The notes: generated by a model from the sequence alone, not told the origin. A stretch of 64,000 nucleotides of DNA from Acidobacteriota bacterium (GCA_016715865.1 JADJXM010000012.1:186001-250000), one strand, 5' to 3'; shown: positions 49,653 through 63,232, counted from the stretch's first letter. Made by a program: numbers and translations.

Positions 49653-50405
49653 ATGAAACGTACATTGATGGCCCTCTTCATAGTCCTCTCCCTCGGCCTG
49701 ACGGTCTTCGCACAGGAGAAGCCGAAGGAGGCGGCTGCCAAGCCTGCGGCACTGCCCAGCGCTGATCAGATCCTGGATAAATTCGTCAATGCGGTCGGCG
49801 GCAAACAGGCATTCGAAAAATACACCACTCGAACTCTCAAAGGGACGATGGATATCGATGCCATGAACATATCAGGGACCCTCGAGGTCTACTCGAAGGC
49901 GCCGAACAAGACCGTCTCGACGGTCAGTCTTCCCGGCGTCGGCGATTTCACCCAGATCTTCGACGGTGAAAAAGGCTGGTCCAATAACCCGATGGAAGGC
50001 CTGCGCGAACTGACAGGTAACGAACTTGCCGCTTTCAGGCGCCGCTCAGACTTCTACTCAGAACTCAACATGAAGAAGAACTACACCAAATTCGAAGTCA
50101 AGGGTAAGGATAAGGTGGGCTCGGAGGAAGTTTATCTCGTCGAGGCTACTGCACCCGAAGGTGGCGTCGAGAAACTCTACTTCGCGGTCGAAAGCGGACT
50201 GCTCCTGCGCCATGATTTCGAGGCCGAAAGCCCTCAGGGTAAACTGGCCACTGAGACCTACATGGAAGAATACAAGGAGATGGACGGCATCAAGGTGCCT
50301 TACCTGACCCGTCAGGTCAATCCGATGTTCGCAGTCAAGATCAAGCTTGCCGAGATTAAACACAACGTAACTATCGAGGATGCCAAATTCAATAAACCGA
50401 ATTAA
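49653..50405 (+). CDS. Exported LolA-like/outer-membrane lipoprotein-sorting-like protein
   Basis: 250 aa. Signal peptide 1-20, then an Ala/Lys/Pro linker. ADQILDKFVNAVGGKQAFEKY and the following antiparallel strands (TLEVYSKAPNKTVST, FDGEKGWSNN) match a family common in Acidobacteria with a LolA/LppX-like half-barrel fold. AAGGAAAG precedes the ATG. Likely binds a lipid or hydrophobic ligand in the periplasm; the exact role is unknown. It follows the S41 peptidase and is closed by a strong hairpin. Confidence 0.8.
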   Translation: MKRTLMALFIVLSLGLTVFAQEKPKEAAAKPAALPSADQILDKFVNAVGGKQAFEKYTTRTLKGTMDIDAMNISGTLEVYSKAPNKTVSTVSLPGVGDFTQIFDGEKGWSNNPMEGLRELTGNELAAFRRRSDFYSELNMKKNYTKFEVKGKDKVGSEEVYLVEATAPEGGVEKLYFAVESGLLLRHDFEAESPQGKLATETYMEEYKEMDGIKVPYLTRQVNPMFAVKIKLAEIKHNVTIEDAKFNKPN

Positions 50406-51231
50406 GCATTTATCAATTTTGAGGGCAGACCGGAATCAATTCCGGTCTGCCCCCTGACTTTCAATTTTATTTCCCAACAGGTCCGTTGTTCCTTCGGTGA
50501 CAGAGGAGGGAATTTCAACCGGCTCGTTGTGAGAAGGCAGAGATGCTGTATTCTTAGCAATCGAGATCTTGCGCGTAAAAACCGGAATTTCCTCGTCATC
50601 CTCGTTCAATCTGATCATTCGTGACCATTCGTGGCCGACCGTTATATTCTTGTGCCTGAATTCTCGTTTTCCATGGGGGCGCAGATCCGCACAAATGAGC
50701 CAGTTTTGTAACGGTATTGGTAGCGGTCCCGGGTCTCCGCAATCCCGTCAACCATTCCAGATAGAAACTCGCTGACCTCTCTCAGAGCGCCTGTCAAGGA
50801 TGGAAGGGAGGTACTCCTCGCCCCGATAGTCGATCGGAAGTAGTCGAGGAATTGAGACCCCAGCCCCCCAGTCCGACTTAGCACTGCAGAGGATTGCATC
50901 GAGAGGATAGACTGGTTGGGGAGGCCGAACGATGTTTGATTCGCAGGAATTATCCCACTTTAACGGGCTTTCTACCTGAAACCGCTCCCATACCTTTCGA
51001 CGATCGGAATTAAAACTTAAATGTATTGTTTAATTCAAGTAAGTCACGATGCGGTCGAGAAATTGGGATTTAAAACGCATTCGAGGGAATCATAATGCTC
51101 AGTTAACAATTCAATAACGCTCATTGAATATATAAAGTGTAATGTTCAATTGCACACTCAATGGATCTGTCTGGTTTTCCTGTGCCACTTTAAGTGCAGA
51201 TAAAACTTATTCAAGCCGGGAGTGTTAAAGC
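50406..51231. other. 826-bp gap without a convincing gene
   Basis: It begins with the terminator at 50423-50452. The short open frames on both strands lack ribosome sites and family-like sequence. Around 50710-50735 hexamer-like units (GGTATT, GGTAGC, GGTCCC) recur. The last 200 bp are AT-rich, upstream of olsB, and should hold its promoter. Confidence 0.6.
50423..50452 (+). terminator. Strong hairpin terminator after the LolA-like gene
   Basis: GGGCAGACCGGAAT and ATTCCGGTCTGCCC form a perfect 14-bp stem around a 2-nt centre. There is no U-run after it, so it may instead protect the mRNA end. Confidence 0.7.
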
Positions 51232-52023
51232 ATGCTGATCAACACGCGTCATGCGCCGCTGATAAGATCGGGGAACCTCGAGGTCCGCCTCGCAGGCACC
51301 TTTGCCGAGATGGACGAGGCGCTGCGGCTTCGTTACGAAGTCTTCAATCTGGAGCTTATGGAGGGCCTAGAGTCGTCGTATGACAAGGGTTACGACTCCG
51401 ATGCTTATGATGCCTATTGCGACCATCTGATCGTCAGGGATCTCGATCTCAACCGTGTCGTCGGCACTTATCGGCTTTTAAAACGCAGCCGGGCCGAGCG
51501 CAACATCGGGTTCTATTCCGAGAACGAATTCGACCTTCGGAATCTTAAAAAATTTTCCGGGGAATTCATGGAGCTGGGGCGTTCGTGCATTGCGGGTTCT
51601 CATCGTTCATTCTCGACGATCAATCTGCTCTGGGCTGCGATTGGGCGATATGCGATCGATAACAATGTGAGTTTTATGTTCGGATGCGGCAGCCTGCATT
51701 GTTCATCGGTTGAAGAGATTCAGCCACTATACACCTATCTGCGAGAGCGGCATCTGGCGCCCGAAAACTTCCGTGTCCATCCGCTGGAATCTTGCCGCAT
51801 GAATGTGCTGGAAGACCATGTTCTGGAAGAAGAACCCAGGCGTATTTTGCGACGCCTGACGCCAATGATGAAGGGATACCTGCGCGCCGGTGCTATGATT
51901 GGCGGAGCGCCGGCCTATGACGCCGATTTCGGGACCGCCGATCTGCTGGTTCTGCTTGAGGTCGATAAAATGACCGAGCGCTACAAACATCATTATGTCT
52001 GCGAGGCGCAAGGATATCGATGA
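51232..52023 (+). CDS. olsB: Ornithine-acyl-ACP N-acyltransferase (OlsB-like)
   Basis: 263 aa, GNAT/hemolysin-like acyltransferase fold. LRLRYEVFNLEL (about residue 33) and VVGTYRLLKR, FMELGRSCI and FMFGCGSLH match the OlsB family that attaches 3-hydroxy fatty acid to ornithine, giving lyso-ornithine lipid. GGGAG precedes the ATG. Its stop overlaps the next start (ATGA), and that gene is an acylglycerophosphate-type acyltransferase, the expected partner OlsA. Ornithine lipids replace phospholipids under phosphate shortage in many bacteria. Confidence 0.86.
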   Translation: MLINTRHAPLIRSGNLEVRLAGTFAEMDEALRLRYEVFNLELMEGLESSYDKGYDSDAYDAYCDHLIVRDLDLNRVVGTYRLLKRSRAERNIGFYSENEFDLRNLKKFSGEFMELGRSCIAGSHRSFSTINLLWAAIGRYAIDNNVSFMFGCGSLHCSSVEEIQPLYTYLRERHLAPENFRVHPLESCRMNVLEDHVLEEEPRRILRRLTPMMKGYLRAGAMIGGAPAYDADFGTADLLVLLEVDKMTERYKHHYVCEAQGYR

Positions 52024-52859
52024 GAAGAGTCGCGAGGCTGATTGGTTTTGTCGTCATTTGTCTGTTCTTTATTGTACTGGCGGTAACGGTTTTGAGTGTT
52101 CTGCGGTTTAGCAGCGAGAAGCGGAGGCGTGACTTCATCATATGGGGTACTCGCGCGTGGGCTCGATCTTTATTGAGCCTGCTGGATGTGCGCGTTATGA
52201 CAGAGGGACTCAAACCCGAATACCTGCGAAAACCGCATCTGCTGGTCAGCAATCACCTGAGCTATCTGGACATCATTGTTATCGATTCGGTCCTGCCATC
52301 GTCATTTGTCGCCAAGACTGAAATCGGAGGATGGCCGCTTCTCGGGCCATTGGCCGGATACGGAAAGTCTGTCTTCATAGTTCGTGAAGACGTGTTGAGC
52401 AATGTCAAGGGATTTTACGAAGCCTGCGGCAGGTTCAGGGAAGGTTACAACGTGGCGGTCTTTCCTGAAAGCACTACCGGAGACGGCGAGGCGGTACTGC
52501 CCTTCAAGCCCCTCTTCATCGCGCTGGCCACGCGAGCCCGTGTCGACATCCTGCCCATGACCATCAATTTCAGGAGCGTGAACGGCAGCAGCTTCGGCGC
52601 AGGAAACAGGGACCTCCTCTGCTGGTATGGAGACATGGAATTCACTCCTCATTTCTGGAACCTGCTGACGGCCGATCAATTGGAAGTATCGATAACGTTT
52701 CATGAATCGATCGAGGCTCCTCGCGGGATCCGGACACGGGAGCTGTCCAGTAAAGTCCAGGCCATAGTCGAAGACGGATATGAGGGGCTTTCAAAGACAT
52801 TGGAAAGTCATCCTGGTCGCATCGTTCAGCTCGAACCGGACGAGAAAGCTATTCCGTAA
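52020..52859 (+). CDS. olsA: Lyso-ornithine lipid / acylglycerophosphate O-acyltransferase (OlsA/PlsC-like)
   Basis: 279 aa. An N-terminal membrane helix (about 5-25) is followed by the acyltransferase motifs NHLSYLD (His-Asp catalytic pair), then FVAKTEI and FPESTTGDG (usually FPEGTT; Gly to Ser here). PlsC-family enzymes transfer acyl groups to lysolipids. Coupling to olsB points to the second acylation of ornithine lipid rather than phosphatidate synthesis, though both are possible. Confidence 0.86.
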   Translation: MRRVARLIGFVVICLFFIVLAVTVLSVLRFSSEKRRRDFIIWGTRAWARSLLSLLDVRVMTEGLKPEYLRKPHLLVSNHLSYLDIIVIDSVLPSSFVAKTEIGGWPLLGPLAGYGKSVFIVREDVLSNVKGFYEACGRFREGYNVAVFPESTTGDGEAVLPFKPLFIALATRARVDILPMTINFRSVNGSSFGAGNRDLLCWYGDMEFTPHFWNLLTADQLEVSITFHESIEAPRGIRTRELSSKVQAIVEDGYEGLSKTLESHPGRIVQLEPDEKAIP

Positions 52860-52908
52860 ATATGACTGGAGAACCGCGTAATGGCGATGCTGCAGGTTGA
52901 GGTAACTT

Positions 52909-53112
52909 ATGGCGCGAAGAATAGATAACGAATGCGCATGGTGCGCCGAAGAGATACCCGCGGGTCAGGAATTTATCGGCGCCGACTGGAAGGTCTATTG
53001 CTCAGAGCATTGCCAGCGCGCCGGAGAGCAGACTTCCCGGAATGAATGGCAGCGGATTATGCAACAATCCCTGCCAGGCCCCGATCATATTCTGTCAAAA
53101 ACCGTGCATTGA
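52909..53112 (+). CDS. Small zinc-ribbon-like protein
   Basis: 67 aa. CAWC (residues 10-13) and YCSEHC (about 30-35) could bind one zinc ion. GAGGT lies 5 nt upstream of the ATG, so translation is credible. It follows olsA by 49 nt and may be in the same transcript. No specific function can be given. Confidence 0.7.
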   Translation: MARRIDNECAWCAEEIPAGQEFIGADWKVYCSEHCQRAGEQTSRNEWQRIMQQSLPGPDHILSKTVH

Positions 53113-53175
53113 TTCTTTTATCGCCTCCAAATATGTTTTTCCCCTTCATTACCCTCGCTTTGTTCAACCCATTCT

Positions 53176-53215
53176 TAACTCAAAATTAACTTTTTGATTA
53201 ACCCGACTTAACTTT
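53176..53215 (+). promoter_or_regulatory. TTAAC array upstream of the TonB receptor gene, Pho-box-like
   Basis: TTAAC starts at 53177, 53188, 53200 and 53210; the outer intervals are 11 and 22 bp, with the third unit one base off phase. The orientation relative to the gene is the same as in the array before phoU. This suggests the receptor belongs to the same regulon; it is an inference. Confidence 0.45.
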
Positions 53216-53354
53216 GAATTTACTCGAATTTGAGTGCGGGTTGTTAGAGTACCTTTTCCTGGAACAAGGATAAATTCACTCTGCGATAAGAACGATTCAA
53301 TAATACATCACAGAAATACATTACAGACAGCATATCAAACTCTCAGGAGAAAGT

Positions 53355-57259
<3,905 letters not shown>

Positions 57260-57286
57260 CCCGATCACAAAATTAACAATTATCTC

Positions 57287-57323
57287 GCGAGGTGTGGGCA
57301 TTGCCCGCACCTCGCTTTTTTTT
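57287..57323 (+). terminator. Rho-independent terminator after the TonB receptor
   Basis: GCGAGGTG.GGGCA pairs with TGCCC.CACCTCGC around a 2-nt loop, with one mismatch, followed by eight T. Good terminator geometry. Confidence 0.88.
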
Positions 57324-57330
57324 ATGGAAC

Positions 57331-57347
57331 GCCGACCTCCGGTCGGC
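57331..57347 (+). repeat. Small palindrome GCCGACC-TCC-GGTCGGC
   Basis: A 7-bp perfect stem with a 3-nt loop, 8 nt beyond the terminator. Could extend termination or be an interspersed repeat unit. Confidence 0.5.
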
Positions 57348-57578
57348 ATGGGATAAAAATGACGCCCCCGGCTGCCTGAAACTGTTACTCTGAGCTATGT
57401 TAAGTTTCTGTTAAACTCATTCATAAAAAAGGACTTGCGCCCGCAAAAATAGATGTTACTATAACGACCATCCTGGGATCGCTTGAGGCAGAATTAATAT
57501 AAACCTGACCCTGCCAATTGCATTCGAGAGCGAGAAAATCCCCACAAGAAACGTTTTTCCCAAGGAGGTCAAACGCAG

Positions 57579-58421
57579 ATGTCCGGCAAAATAAATTTCA
57601 CAATAATGTCGTTGAGTATGATTTTGTTCTCAGTGACAGGGATAACGCATGCGCAAGGGACGCGAGCGGCCTCGGCGGAGTCGTACCGGCAGCGCGGAGA
57701 CGAGTGGCAGGCGAAGGGGAACTATGGTCTTGCGATCGCGGACTACAACATGGCCCTTGTCTTCGATCCTGAGAATGCGCAAATATTGAACAACAGGGGA
57801 ATCGCCCGTTACAGGAGCGGGGATCTGACAGTGGCGATCGAGGATTACAGCCGGGCAATAGCGATCAATCCGGGACTGGCGCAGGCGATATACAACCGCG
57901 GTCTGGCGCGTAAAAACATTGGCGATCAAGCGGGCGCGCTCGAAGATTTCAATCTGGCGCTGAGTCAGGATGCGAAATTGATTGGAGCCTACAACAACCG
58001 CGGGCTCGTGCGGACCACGCTCGGAGATCTGGTTGGCGCGATGGAGGATTTCGATCAGGTCATACGCATGGACCGCAATCTGCCCGAAGTATATAACAAT
58101 CGGGGGAATCTCTTCCTGTCGGCGAAACGCTATGAAGAAGCGATAGCCGATTACAATCGCGCGATCAAATGCAACCCGCATTACGCGCCAGCATATCTGA
58201 ATCGGGGGTTGGGTCTGAAAAAACTCGGCAGGGCCGACCAGGCGCTGGCCGATTTCACGAAAGCGATTGAGATTAATCCGGGATTTTTCGAGGCATGGTA
58301 TCACCGCGGGATGTTGCATGAGCAGCAGGGGCAATTTGATCAGGCACAATCTGATTTCGATCAGAGCGCTCGGCTCAGACCAGAACTCATAAACCAGATA
58401 AGCGCAGCCAGTAAAGACTAA
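57579..58421 (+). CDS. Exported TPR-repeat protein
   Basis: 280 aa. Signal peptide 1-26. About seven tetratricopeptide repeats from residue 35 to the end, most with the pattern YNNRG...ALEDF...AL. Each repeat is 34 aa. Such proteins scaffold protein-protein contacts, here in the periplasm. AAGGAGGT lies 9 nt upstream of the ATG, a near-perfect ribosome site, so high expression is likely. The stop codon is the first base pair of a repeat element. Confidence 0.9.
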   Translation: MSGKINFTIMSLSMILFSVTGITHAQGTRAASAESYRQRGDEWQAKGNYGLAIADYNMALVFDPENAQILNNRGIARYRSGDLTVAIEDYSRAIAINPGLAQAIYNRGLARKNIGDQAGALEDFNLALSQDAKLIGAYNNRGLVRTTLGDLVGAMEDFDQVIRMDRNLPEVYNNRGNLFLSAKRYEEAIADYNRAIKCNPHYAPAYLNRGLGLKKLGRADQALADFTKAIEINPGFFEAWYHRGMLHEQQGQFDQAQSDFDQSARLRPELINQISAASKD

Positions 58422-58587
58422 ACGCCAAGGCGCCAGGATGGCCAAGAATGTTAAAGGAAAATTGTGACCATCATATTTGATTATGCAATCGGCGAAATGA
58501 AAACTTCAGCGAATCATCACACCTTATAATCTCTTGGCCCTTGGCGACTTGGCGATTCAATCTTTCCTGGCGTCCTTGGCGTTTAAA
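58420..58587 (+). repeat. Nonamer inverted-repeat element with conserved core, copy B
   Basis: The left arm 58420-58448 (AACGCCAAGG, CGCCAGGATGGCCAAG) and the right arm 58531-58587 (TTGGCGACTTGGCG, CTGGCGTCCTTGGCGTT) flank the 78-nt core 58461-58538, which is shared with copy A at 38962-39039 on the opposite strand. It sits between convergent genes and begins at the TPR stop codon. Confidence 0.88.
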
Positions 58588-58602
58588 TCGACCAAATAGA
58601 TC

Positions 58603-60063
58603 TCAACGTGATGCCGTCTTCATATCTTTGCCGGCATTGATCAAAGCGCGGATCTTCTGAAAGACAGGAAAACTTGCACCGCCATAGTTCGACATGACGA
58701 CGGCGGTGTAGCCGGTTTCAAGGAACATGTCCAGATTCGAGCTGATTCCTTCAAAACCTCCGCCGTGACCGGCGATCGATCCACCGTCTTCGAGTATGAA
58801 ACCATAGCCGTATCGCGGCGAGTTCAATTCCGGTTTTGGCGAAGTAACCAATTTGGCGTAGTCCGCACCGAGCAGTTTGTTCGAACGCAGCGCAAGGCTG
58901 AAATTGAGCAGGTCTTCGACGGTCGAGTATCCGCCCCCAGCCGGGCCTCCGCGAATGACATGGCTGAAGATGTTATTGCGAAATGTCACTCCCTTGTCTG
59001 TGAACTCCTTGTCATAACCCACTGCCAGATTCCGATTGACGCGGTCAAGATCGTAGCTGTCACTGTTGGTCATCCCGGCTGGCTTGTAGATGTTTTCGCG
59101 GATGTAATCGAAATAGTTTTGCCCCGAGGCCTTCTCGATGACCTTGCCGAGCACGAGCATGCCGGTATTGCTGTAGGCCCATTTCGAACCGGGTTCGAAG
59201 GCGACATCCTTTTCGTCGGCCAGCTGCATCATGTCATCGACTGTTCTAAATCGCGCCCGTGAAGCCTCGATGAACTTTTTATTGAAATAGCTGCCCAGTC
59301 CGGCGGTGTGCGTGAGCAGGTGTTTGATGCGGATCTTTTCGGCGGCCTGCTTGTTCGGAAATTCCGGGAGGAATTTCGAGAGCGGATCATCGAATGACAG
59401 CTTGCCGCGTTCGACCAGTTGCGCGATCGCGACCGAGGTGAACATCTTGTTCATCGACCCGAGATTGAATTTGGTGTCGATCGTATTGGGAGCGTTGAAG
59501 TCCTTGTTGGCTGTGCCGTAGGCTTTCTTGAAGATAACCTTGTCGCCGTTGGCGATCAGAACAGTGCCTGAAAAGACATCGGCATCAGCCAGTTTTCGGA
59601 CATAGGAATCGATCTCGCCGGCGATTTCGGCATCCGTCAGCTTCTTTACCGGTGAACTTTGGGCCGGCGGTTTGGGAGGCCTGCTGCCGATGCCCGATAT
59701 TTTGTGAGGGGCCCCGGCTTCTATTCTGACGGCGACCGCTTCCCACTCTCCAGTCAGCCGGTTTTTGACCAGCGCCGTGGCGGAGTCGGCCGTCACATCC
59801 TGGATGCTGTGAAAATCATAGCCGCGAGACTGGTCCCATGCTCTGAAGAGGAAGTTCAAATGCTGATCCACCGGGATATTCAGAAACGCAGTTGCGTAAT
59901 TCTCCTTGATGAATTGGGTTGCCGACTGCCGGTCATGCGAATTGACGACCTCGATCAGCGCCTTGAGACGGGCTACAGCCGGGCTCTCGGGTTGAGCTGC
60001 CGCGGCAATACTCATGCTCAGCAGCAGAACAAAGAGTGTGAACGGGGTTTTCAGTGAATTCAT
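58603..60063 (-). CDS. Exported beta-lactamase-family (class C-like) serine hydrolase
   Basis: 486 aa. Signal peptide 1-23. An N-terminal domain of unknown role (about 25-150) precedes the hydrolase (about 165-480). Motifs are GSMNKMFTS (Ser-x-x-Lys), YSNTG (Tyr-x-Asn) and HGGG (third motif), so the penicillin-binding/esterase centre is intact. The family includes esterases, D-aminopeptidases and DD-peptidases; resistance to beta-lactams is not implied. It stands alone between the TPR gene and the LysR remnant. Confidence 0.88.
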   Translation of the reverse strand: MNSLKTPFTLFVLLLSMSIAAAAQPESPAVARLKALIEVVNSHDRQSATQFIKENYATAFLNIPVDQHLNFLFRAWDQSRGYDFHSIQDVTADSATALVKNRLTGEWEAVAVRIEAGAPHKISGIGSRPPKPPAQSSPVKKLTDAEIAGEIDSYVRKLADADVFSGTVLIANGDKVIFKKAYGTANKDFNAPNTIDTKFNLGSMNKMFTSVAIAQLVERGKLSFDDPLSKFLPEFPNKQAAEKIRIKHLLTHTAGLGSYFNKKFIEASRARFRTVDDMMQLADEKDVAFEPGSKWAYSNTGMLVLGKVIEKASGQNYFDYIRENIYKPAGMTNSDSYDLDRVNRNLAVGYDKEFTDKGVTFRNNIFSHVIRGGPAGGGYSTVEDLLNFSLALRSNKLLGADYAKLVTSPKPELNSPRYGYGFILEDGGSIAGHGGGFEGISSNLDMFLETGYTAVVMSNYGGASFPVFQKIRALINAGKDMKTASR

Positions 60064-60179
60064 GCTGGTATCTCCTTCTGATGCTATCTTGTCCGACGAT
60101 AATGTTCGTGTTCAGAAATAGCTTACGAATGCCTCTCATAAGAGTTTGATTGATTGTGATAATATCCGGCATTCACGAT

Positions 60180-60727
60180 ATGAATTTACAGGCCATGGAT
60201 CTGAATCTGCTGCTTGTCTTCGAGGCGTTGATGGACGAGCGGAACGTGACGCGGGCGGCGGGGCGAGTGGGTCTGAGCCAGCCGGCGATGAGCAATGCGC
60301 TCGGCCGGTTGCGGCGCACATTCGACGATCCGCTGCTGGTGCGGACGCCCGAGGGGATGGCTCCGACTCCGCTGGCTCAGACTCTGATCGTGCCGGTGCG
60401 TCAGGCGCTGGCCGCCCTGCGCGGAGCCCTCGATGAGCATGCTGATTTCAATCCCGCCGAGGCCAAACGATGCTCGAAAATCAGGGAAAGTCACGCAGGC
60501 AGACGATTCTGGTTCCACATTTCACCAGCGTCCCATTTCTGGTGGCAGCCTCGGATCTGATCGGGGTCGTCCCGGAAGGACTGGTCGGCCGGTTCGGTCA
60601 TCTTGGGCTTCAGGCGATTGCTCTGCCATTTGAAATTGCGCCGTTCAGATTGACGATGGCCTGGCACGAACGCTATGACAACGATCCGGCGCATGCCTGG
60701 CTGCGCGAACGCATACGACGGACTTGA
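60180..60727 (+). pseudogene. LysR-family regulator, internally deleted and frameshifted
   Basis: The N-terminus (MDLNLLLVFEALMDERNVTRAAGR) is an intact LysR winged helix. The second half (VPHFTSVPFLVAASDL, AWHERYDNDPAHAWLRERI) is the C-terminal end of the effector domain in another frame. About 110 residues of the middle are missing, with the junction near 60465, so the product cannot bind an inducer normally. A functional full-length reading is not possible. Confidence 0.85.
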
Positions 60728-60790
60728 CAATTCCTGACGCATGTTTCACGGTTCTCTATCGAATAGATCTAAAGAAATGGAGTCTCGCAC

Positions 60791-61114
<324 letters not shown>

Positions 61115-61156
61115 TAAGTTGATAATTTTCTAACTGCGCAGCCAGAAGGAGTAAAT

Positions 61157-61861
61157 TCAAAGTTCAACCCTGATCACAGGGCCTGTCAGCAGGCTGTTCG
61201 CCGCTACTGGCGGAAGTGTCCGGGCATTGATAAACATCTGATAGCGGCCCATTGACGGGGCGTTAAATCTCATTCTGACCGGATATTCATCCACTTCCGG
61301 ATTCAACTGACCTGTGTGTGATGCCACCAGCATCGAATGATTATTACTGGTATCGACCAGAAAGAATTCGATGATAAACGGCATACGCTTTTCGAGCGCC
61401 TCAGTTGCCGTCCCGTTAACAACCATCGAACATCTGGCTTCGATCATCTGGGCGGCTGGCCGTGTGGTTCCGATTGCAGCGGCCCTGGATTCGGAAATTT
61501 CAAGGTCTGTGATTTCCAGCATCTCCGGCGGTGTCATTGTCTGAATCGGTGTCGGGAGCTGCCTGTCTTCCGGTTTCGGCATCGCTTCGGCGGGAATGGC
61601 AGACTTCGCCTGATCCAGGATCCAGTCCACAAGCTCGTCCCTCACGATCTCGTTCCATACATCGTTCCTCTCGCCCTCATAGTGTATGACGCGTGTCTGC
61701 AACTGCTTATCGCCGCTCTTCGTCACTTCATAACCGAACGATATGTGGAAGTTGGCCAGTTCGAGAAAATCAGTTTCCCATAGATTCTCTCCCTGGCGAC
61801 GTTTGCCGGTTGCCGAAGACTTCTTTTTCTTGTCAATGTTTTCCGGATTATCTTTTGGCAT
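61157..61861 (-). CDS. Hypothetical protein, third gene of the protease operon
   Basis: 234 aa, not recognised. A Lys-rich N-terminus, then a region GYEVTKSGDKQLQTRV and later beta-rich segments (PFIIEFFLVDTSNNH, YPVRMRFNAPSMGRYQMFI) with a conserved-looking NGTATEALEKRMP. No signal peptide, membrane helix or catalytic motif. Follows the 89-aa gene by 55 nt in the same direction. Confidence 0.65.
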   Translation of the reverse strand: MPKDNPENIDKKKKSSATGKRRQGENLWETDFLELANFHISFGYEVTKSGDKQLQTRVIHYEGERNDVWNEIVRDELVDWILDQAKSAIPAEAMPKPEDRQLPTPIQTMTPPEMLEITDLEISESRAAAIGTTRPAAQMIEARCSMVVNGTATEALEKRMPFIIEFFLVDTSNNHSMLVASHTGQLNPEVDEYPVRMRFNAPSMGRYQMFINARTLPPVAANSLLTGPVIRVEL

Positions 61862-61916
61862 GTTCAGGCTCCCTCCTGTCTCTTCTCAAAATTTCAGACC
61901 GAATGCCGGCGGAAAA

Positions 61917-62186
61917 TCATTCAAGTTTATAGTCGGCAATGATGATGCGAACGGGAATGCCGTCAACATCATCAGGCAGATTCATTATTTGCCGGCTGAC
62001 GGGTTTTCGCAGATGAACCCTCACGACCGGCCGGCCCGCGTGAGCAGCTGTTGCCGGTGATGGATCTGTTCCCACGTCGATCAGGCTGACCAGAGGATGA
62101 AACAGAAACTGCTCTTCGATCTTTTCGGCCGCTCTTCGAGCCTGCTCCATGGTTATATTATCTGGTTGTGACATAACAGTGCTCAT
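61917..62186 (-). CDS. Stand-alone copy of the protease N-terminal domain
   Basis: 89 aa. FHPLVSLIDVG, PVVRVHLRKP and IPVRIIIADY align with YLHNPRVSLIDFG, PRIRIHVREK and YPVDLPLAKY in the first 100 residues of the neighbouring protease. The ATG overlaps the protease stop (ATGA), so the two are translationally coupled. A prodomain, inhibitor or assembly partner is possible; the role is not known. Confidence 0.75.
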   Translation of the reverse strand: MSTVMSQPDNITMEQARRAAEKIEEQFLFHPLVSLIDVGTDPSPATAAHAGRPVVRVHLRKPVSRQIMNLPDDVDGIPVRIIIADYKLE

Positions 62187-63232
62187 GTGTTCTCCGGCCC
62201 TATCCTGACGTCGAGCGCTTCAAGTACCTGGGGCATCGAGATTGCCAGCGCATATTCTGGGACGTTGCTTCCGGCGAAATGCAGGCCGACGGCCCGGTTT
62301 GTGCTTTTTTCGAGCCACCATGAGCCGGAATCGCCTCCGGCGCTGACCTCGTGATCGTTCGAGATCTGAGCCACGTGAAAGACATTTCGAATGACGCGCG
62401 GGACGCCGTCATAATTCATGACCATGCGGCCGACAAATCCCGTGACGCGTCCATCGGTGATATGGGTCTTGCTGCCGGACTTTGTGACCACCATATCAGG
62501 TAGCGGTTCGGTCGTGCCTGTAACCTGACCGAGTTCTTCCTGTCCGTTGGTTATCGGGCGATTGCCGTTCACATAAGCCACAGCCGCATCCATATAACTG
62601 TTCATTGCATCGCGGTCGTAATTTGCAATGGTGTTTCTGGCGGTTCCGCCATGCAGGCGTCCGGGCTGATAGATCGGCGTGCCTCGGGGGACATACCACG
62701 ATCCGACCAGCACGTGCCAGTTGCTCAGGATCATATTGCGACCGGTGCGACGGTCGACCACTCGCCCGCCGAGCGTGCCATAGCTGTTTTTGAATGCATT
62801 CGAGATGCTGATTCCGCCACGCAGCGGATTGAAGACCCGCCCGCGCGGATTGACCGGTGGCGCTTCCCATCCGTACCACTCCAGTTGCGGTTTTTGACCG
62901 GTCCTGTATTTCGCCAGCGGCAGATCGACCGGGTAACCAATCAGGTCGGTATCAATGACAAGCTCAGGGTTGTTCACCGCAAACGACTCAAAAGCCGCAC
63001 CGTACTCCTTTTCGCGGACATGGATTCTGATTCTTGGGGTCTTCTCGATCGACCGGCCATCACGATCATTGATCTTCCAGCCGAAGTCGATCAGGGAAAC
63101 CCGTGGATTGTGCAGGTAGAGCCGATGAGCGCGGTCAAGCGCTTCCTGTGCCTGAGTCGTGAATTGACAGGCGATTTCCGCGATTGACTCATTGAATGAA
63201 CCCGGCTGAGGATTCTTATTTCCTGAGTTCAT
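62183..63232 (-). CDS. Trypsin-fold serine peptidase (Nal1-like)
   Basis: About 349 aa from the ATG at 63230-63232, which has GGAG 6 nt upstream (longer starts at 63244 or 63286). An N-terminal domain (about 20-120) shares its fold signature with the 89-aa neighbour. The peptidase domain (about 130-345) has NWHVL (His), SYMDAAVAYV (Asp) and GGDSGSWW (Ser), so the triad is complete. No signal peptide, so it is probably cytoplasmic. The substrate is unknown. Confidence 0.86.
   Translation of the reverse strand: MNSGNKNPQPGSFNESIAEIACQFTTQAQEALDRAHRLYLHNPRVSLIDFGWKINDRDGRSIEKTPRIRIHVREKEYGAAFESFAVNNPELVIDTDLIGYPVDLPLAKYRTGQKPQLEWYGWEAPPVNPRGRVFNPLRGGISISNAFKNSYGTLGGRVVDRRTGRNMILSNWHVLVGSWYVPRGTPIYQPGRLHGGTARNTIANYDRDAMNSYMDAAVAYVNGNRPITNGQEELGQVTGTTEPLPDMVVTKSGSKTHITDGRVTGFVGRMVMNYDGVPRVIRNVFHVAQISNDHEVSAGGDSGSWWLEKSTNRAVGLHFAGSNVPEYALAISMPQVLEALDVRIGPENT

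Noticed and set aside
50642..50899. 85-aa open frame in the large intergenic region, as a small gene or transposase remnant
   Set aside because: No ribosome site, no recognisable family and no inverted-repeat ends; the local hexamer repeats explain part of its sequence.
51102..51128. Weak TTAAC/ATAAC pair upstream of olsB, as a Pho box
   Set aside because: Two units 11 bp apart but the third position does not match; too weak to list, although the operon context would suit it.
57399..57416. GTTAAGT and GTTAAAC 11 bp apart upstream of the TPR gene, as a Pho box
   Set aside because: Only two units and the opposite orientation to the arrays before phoU and the TonB receptor; probably chance in AT-rich DNA.
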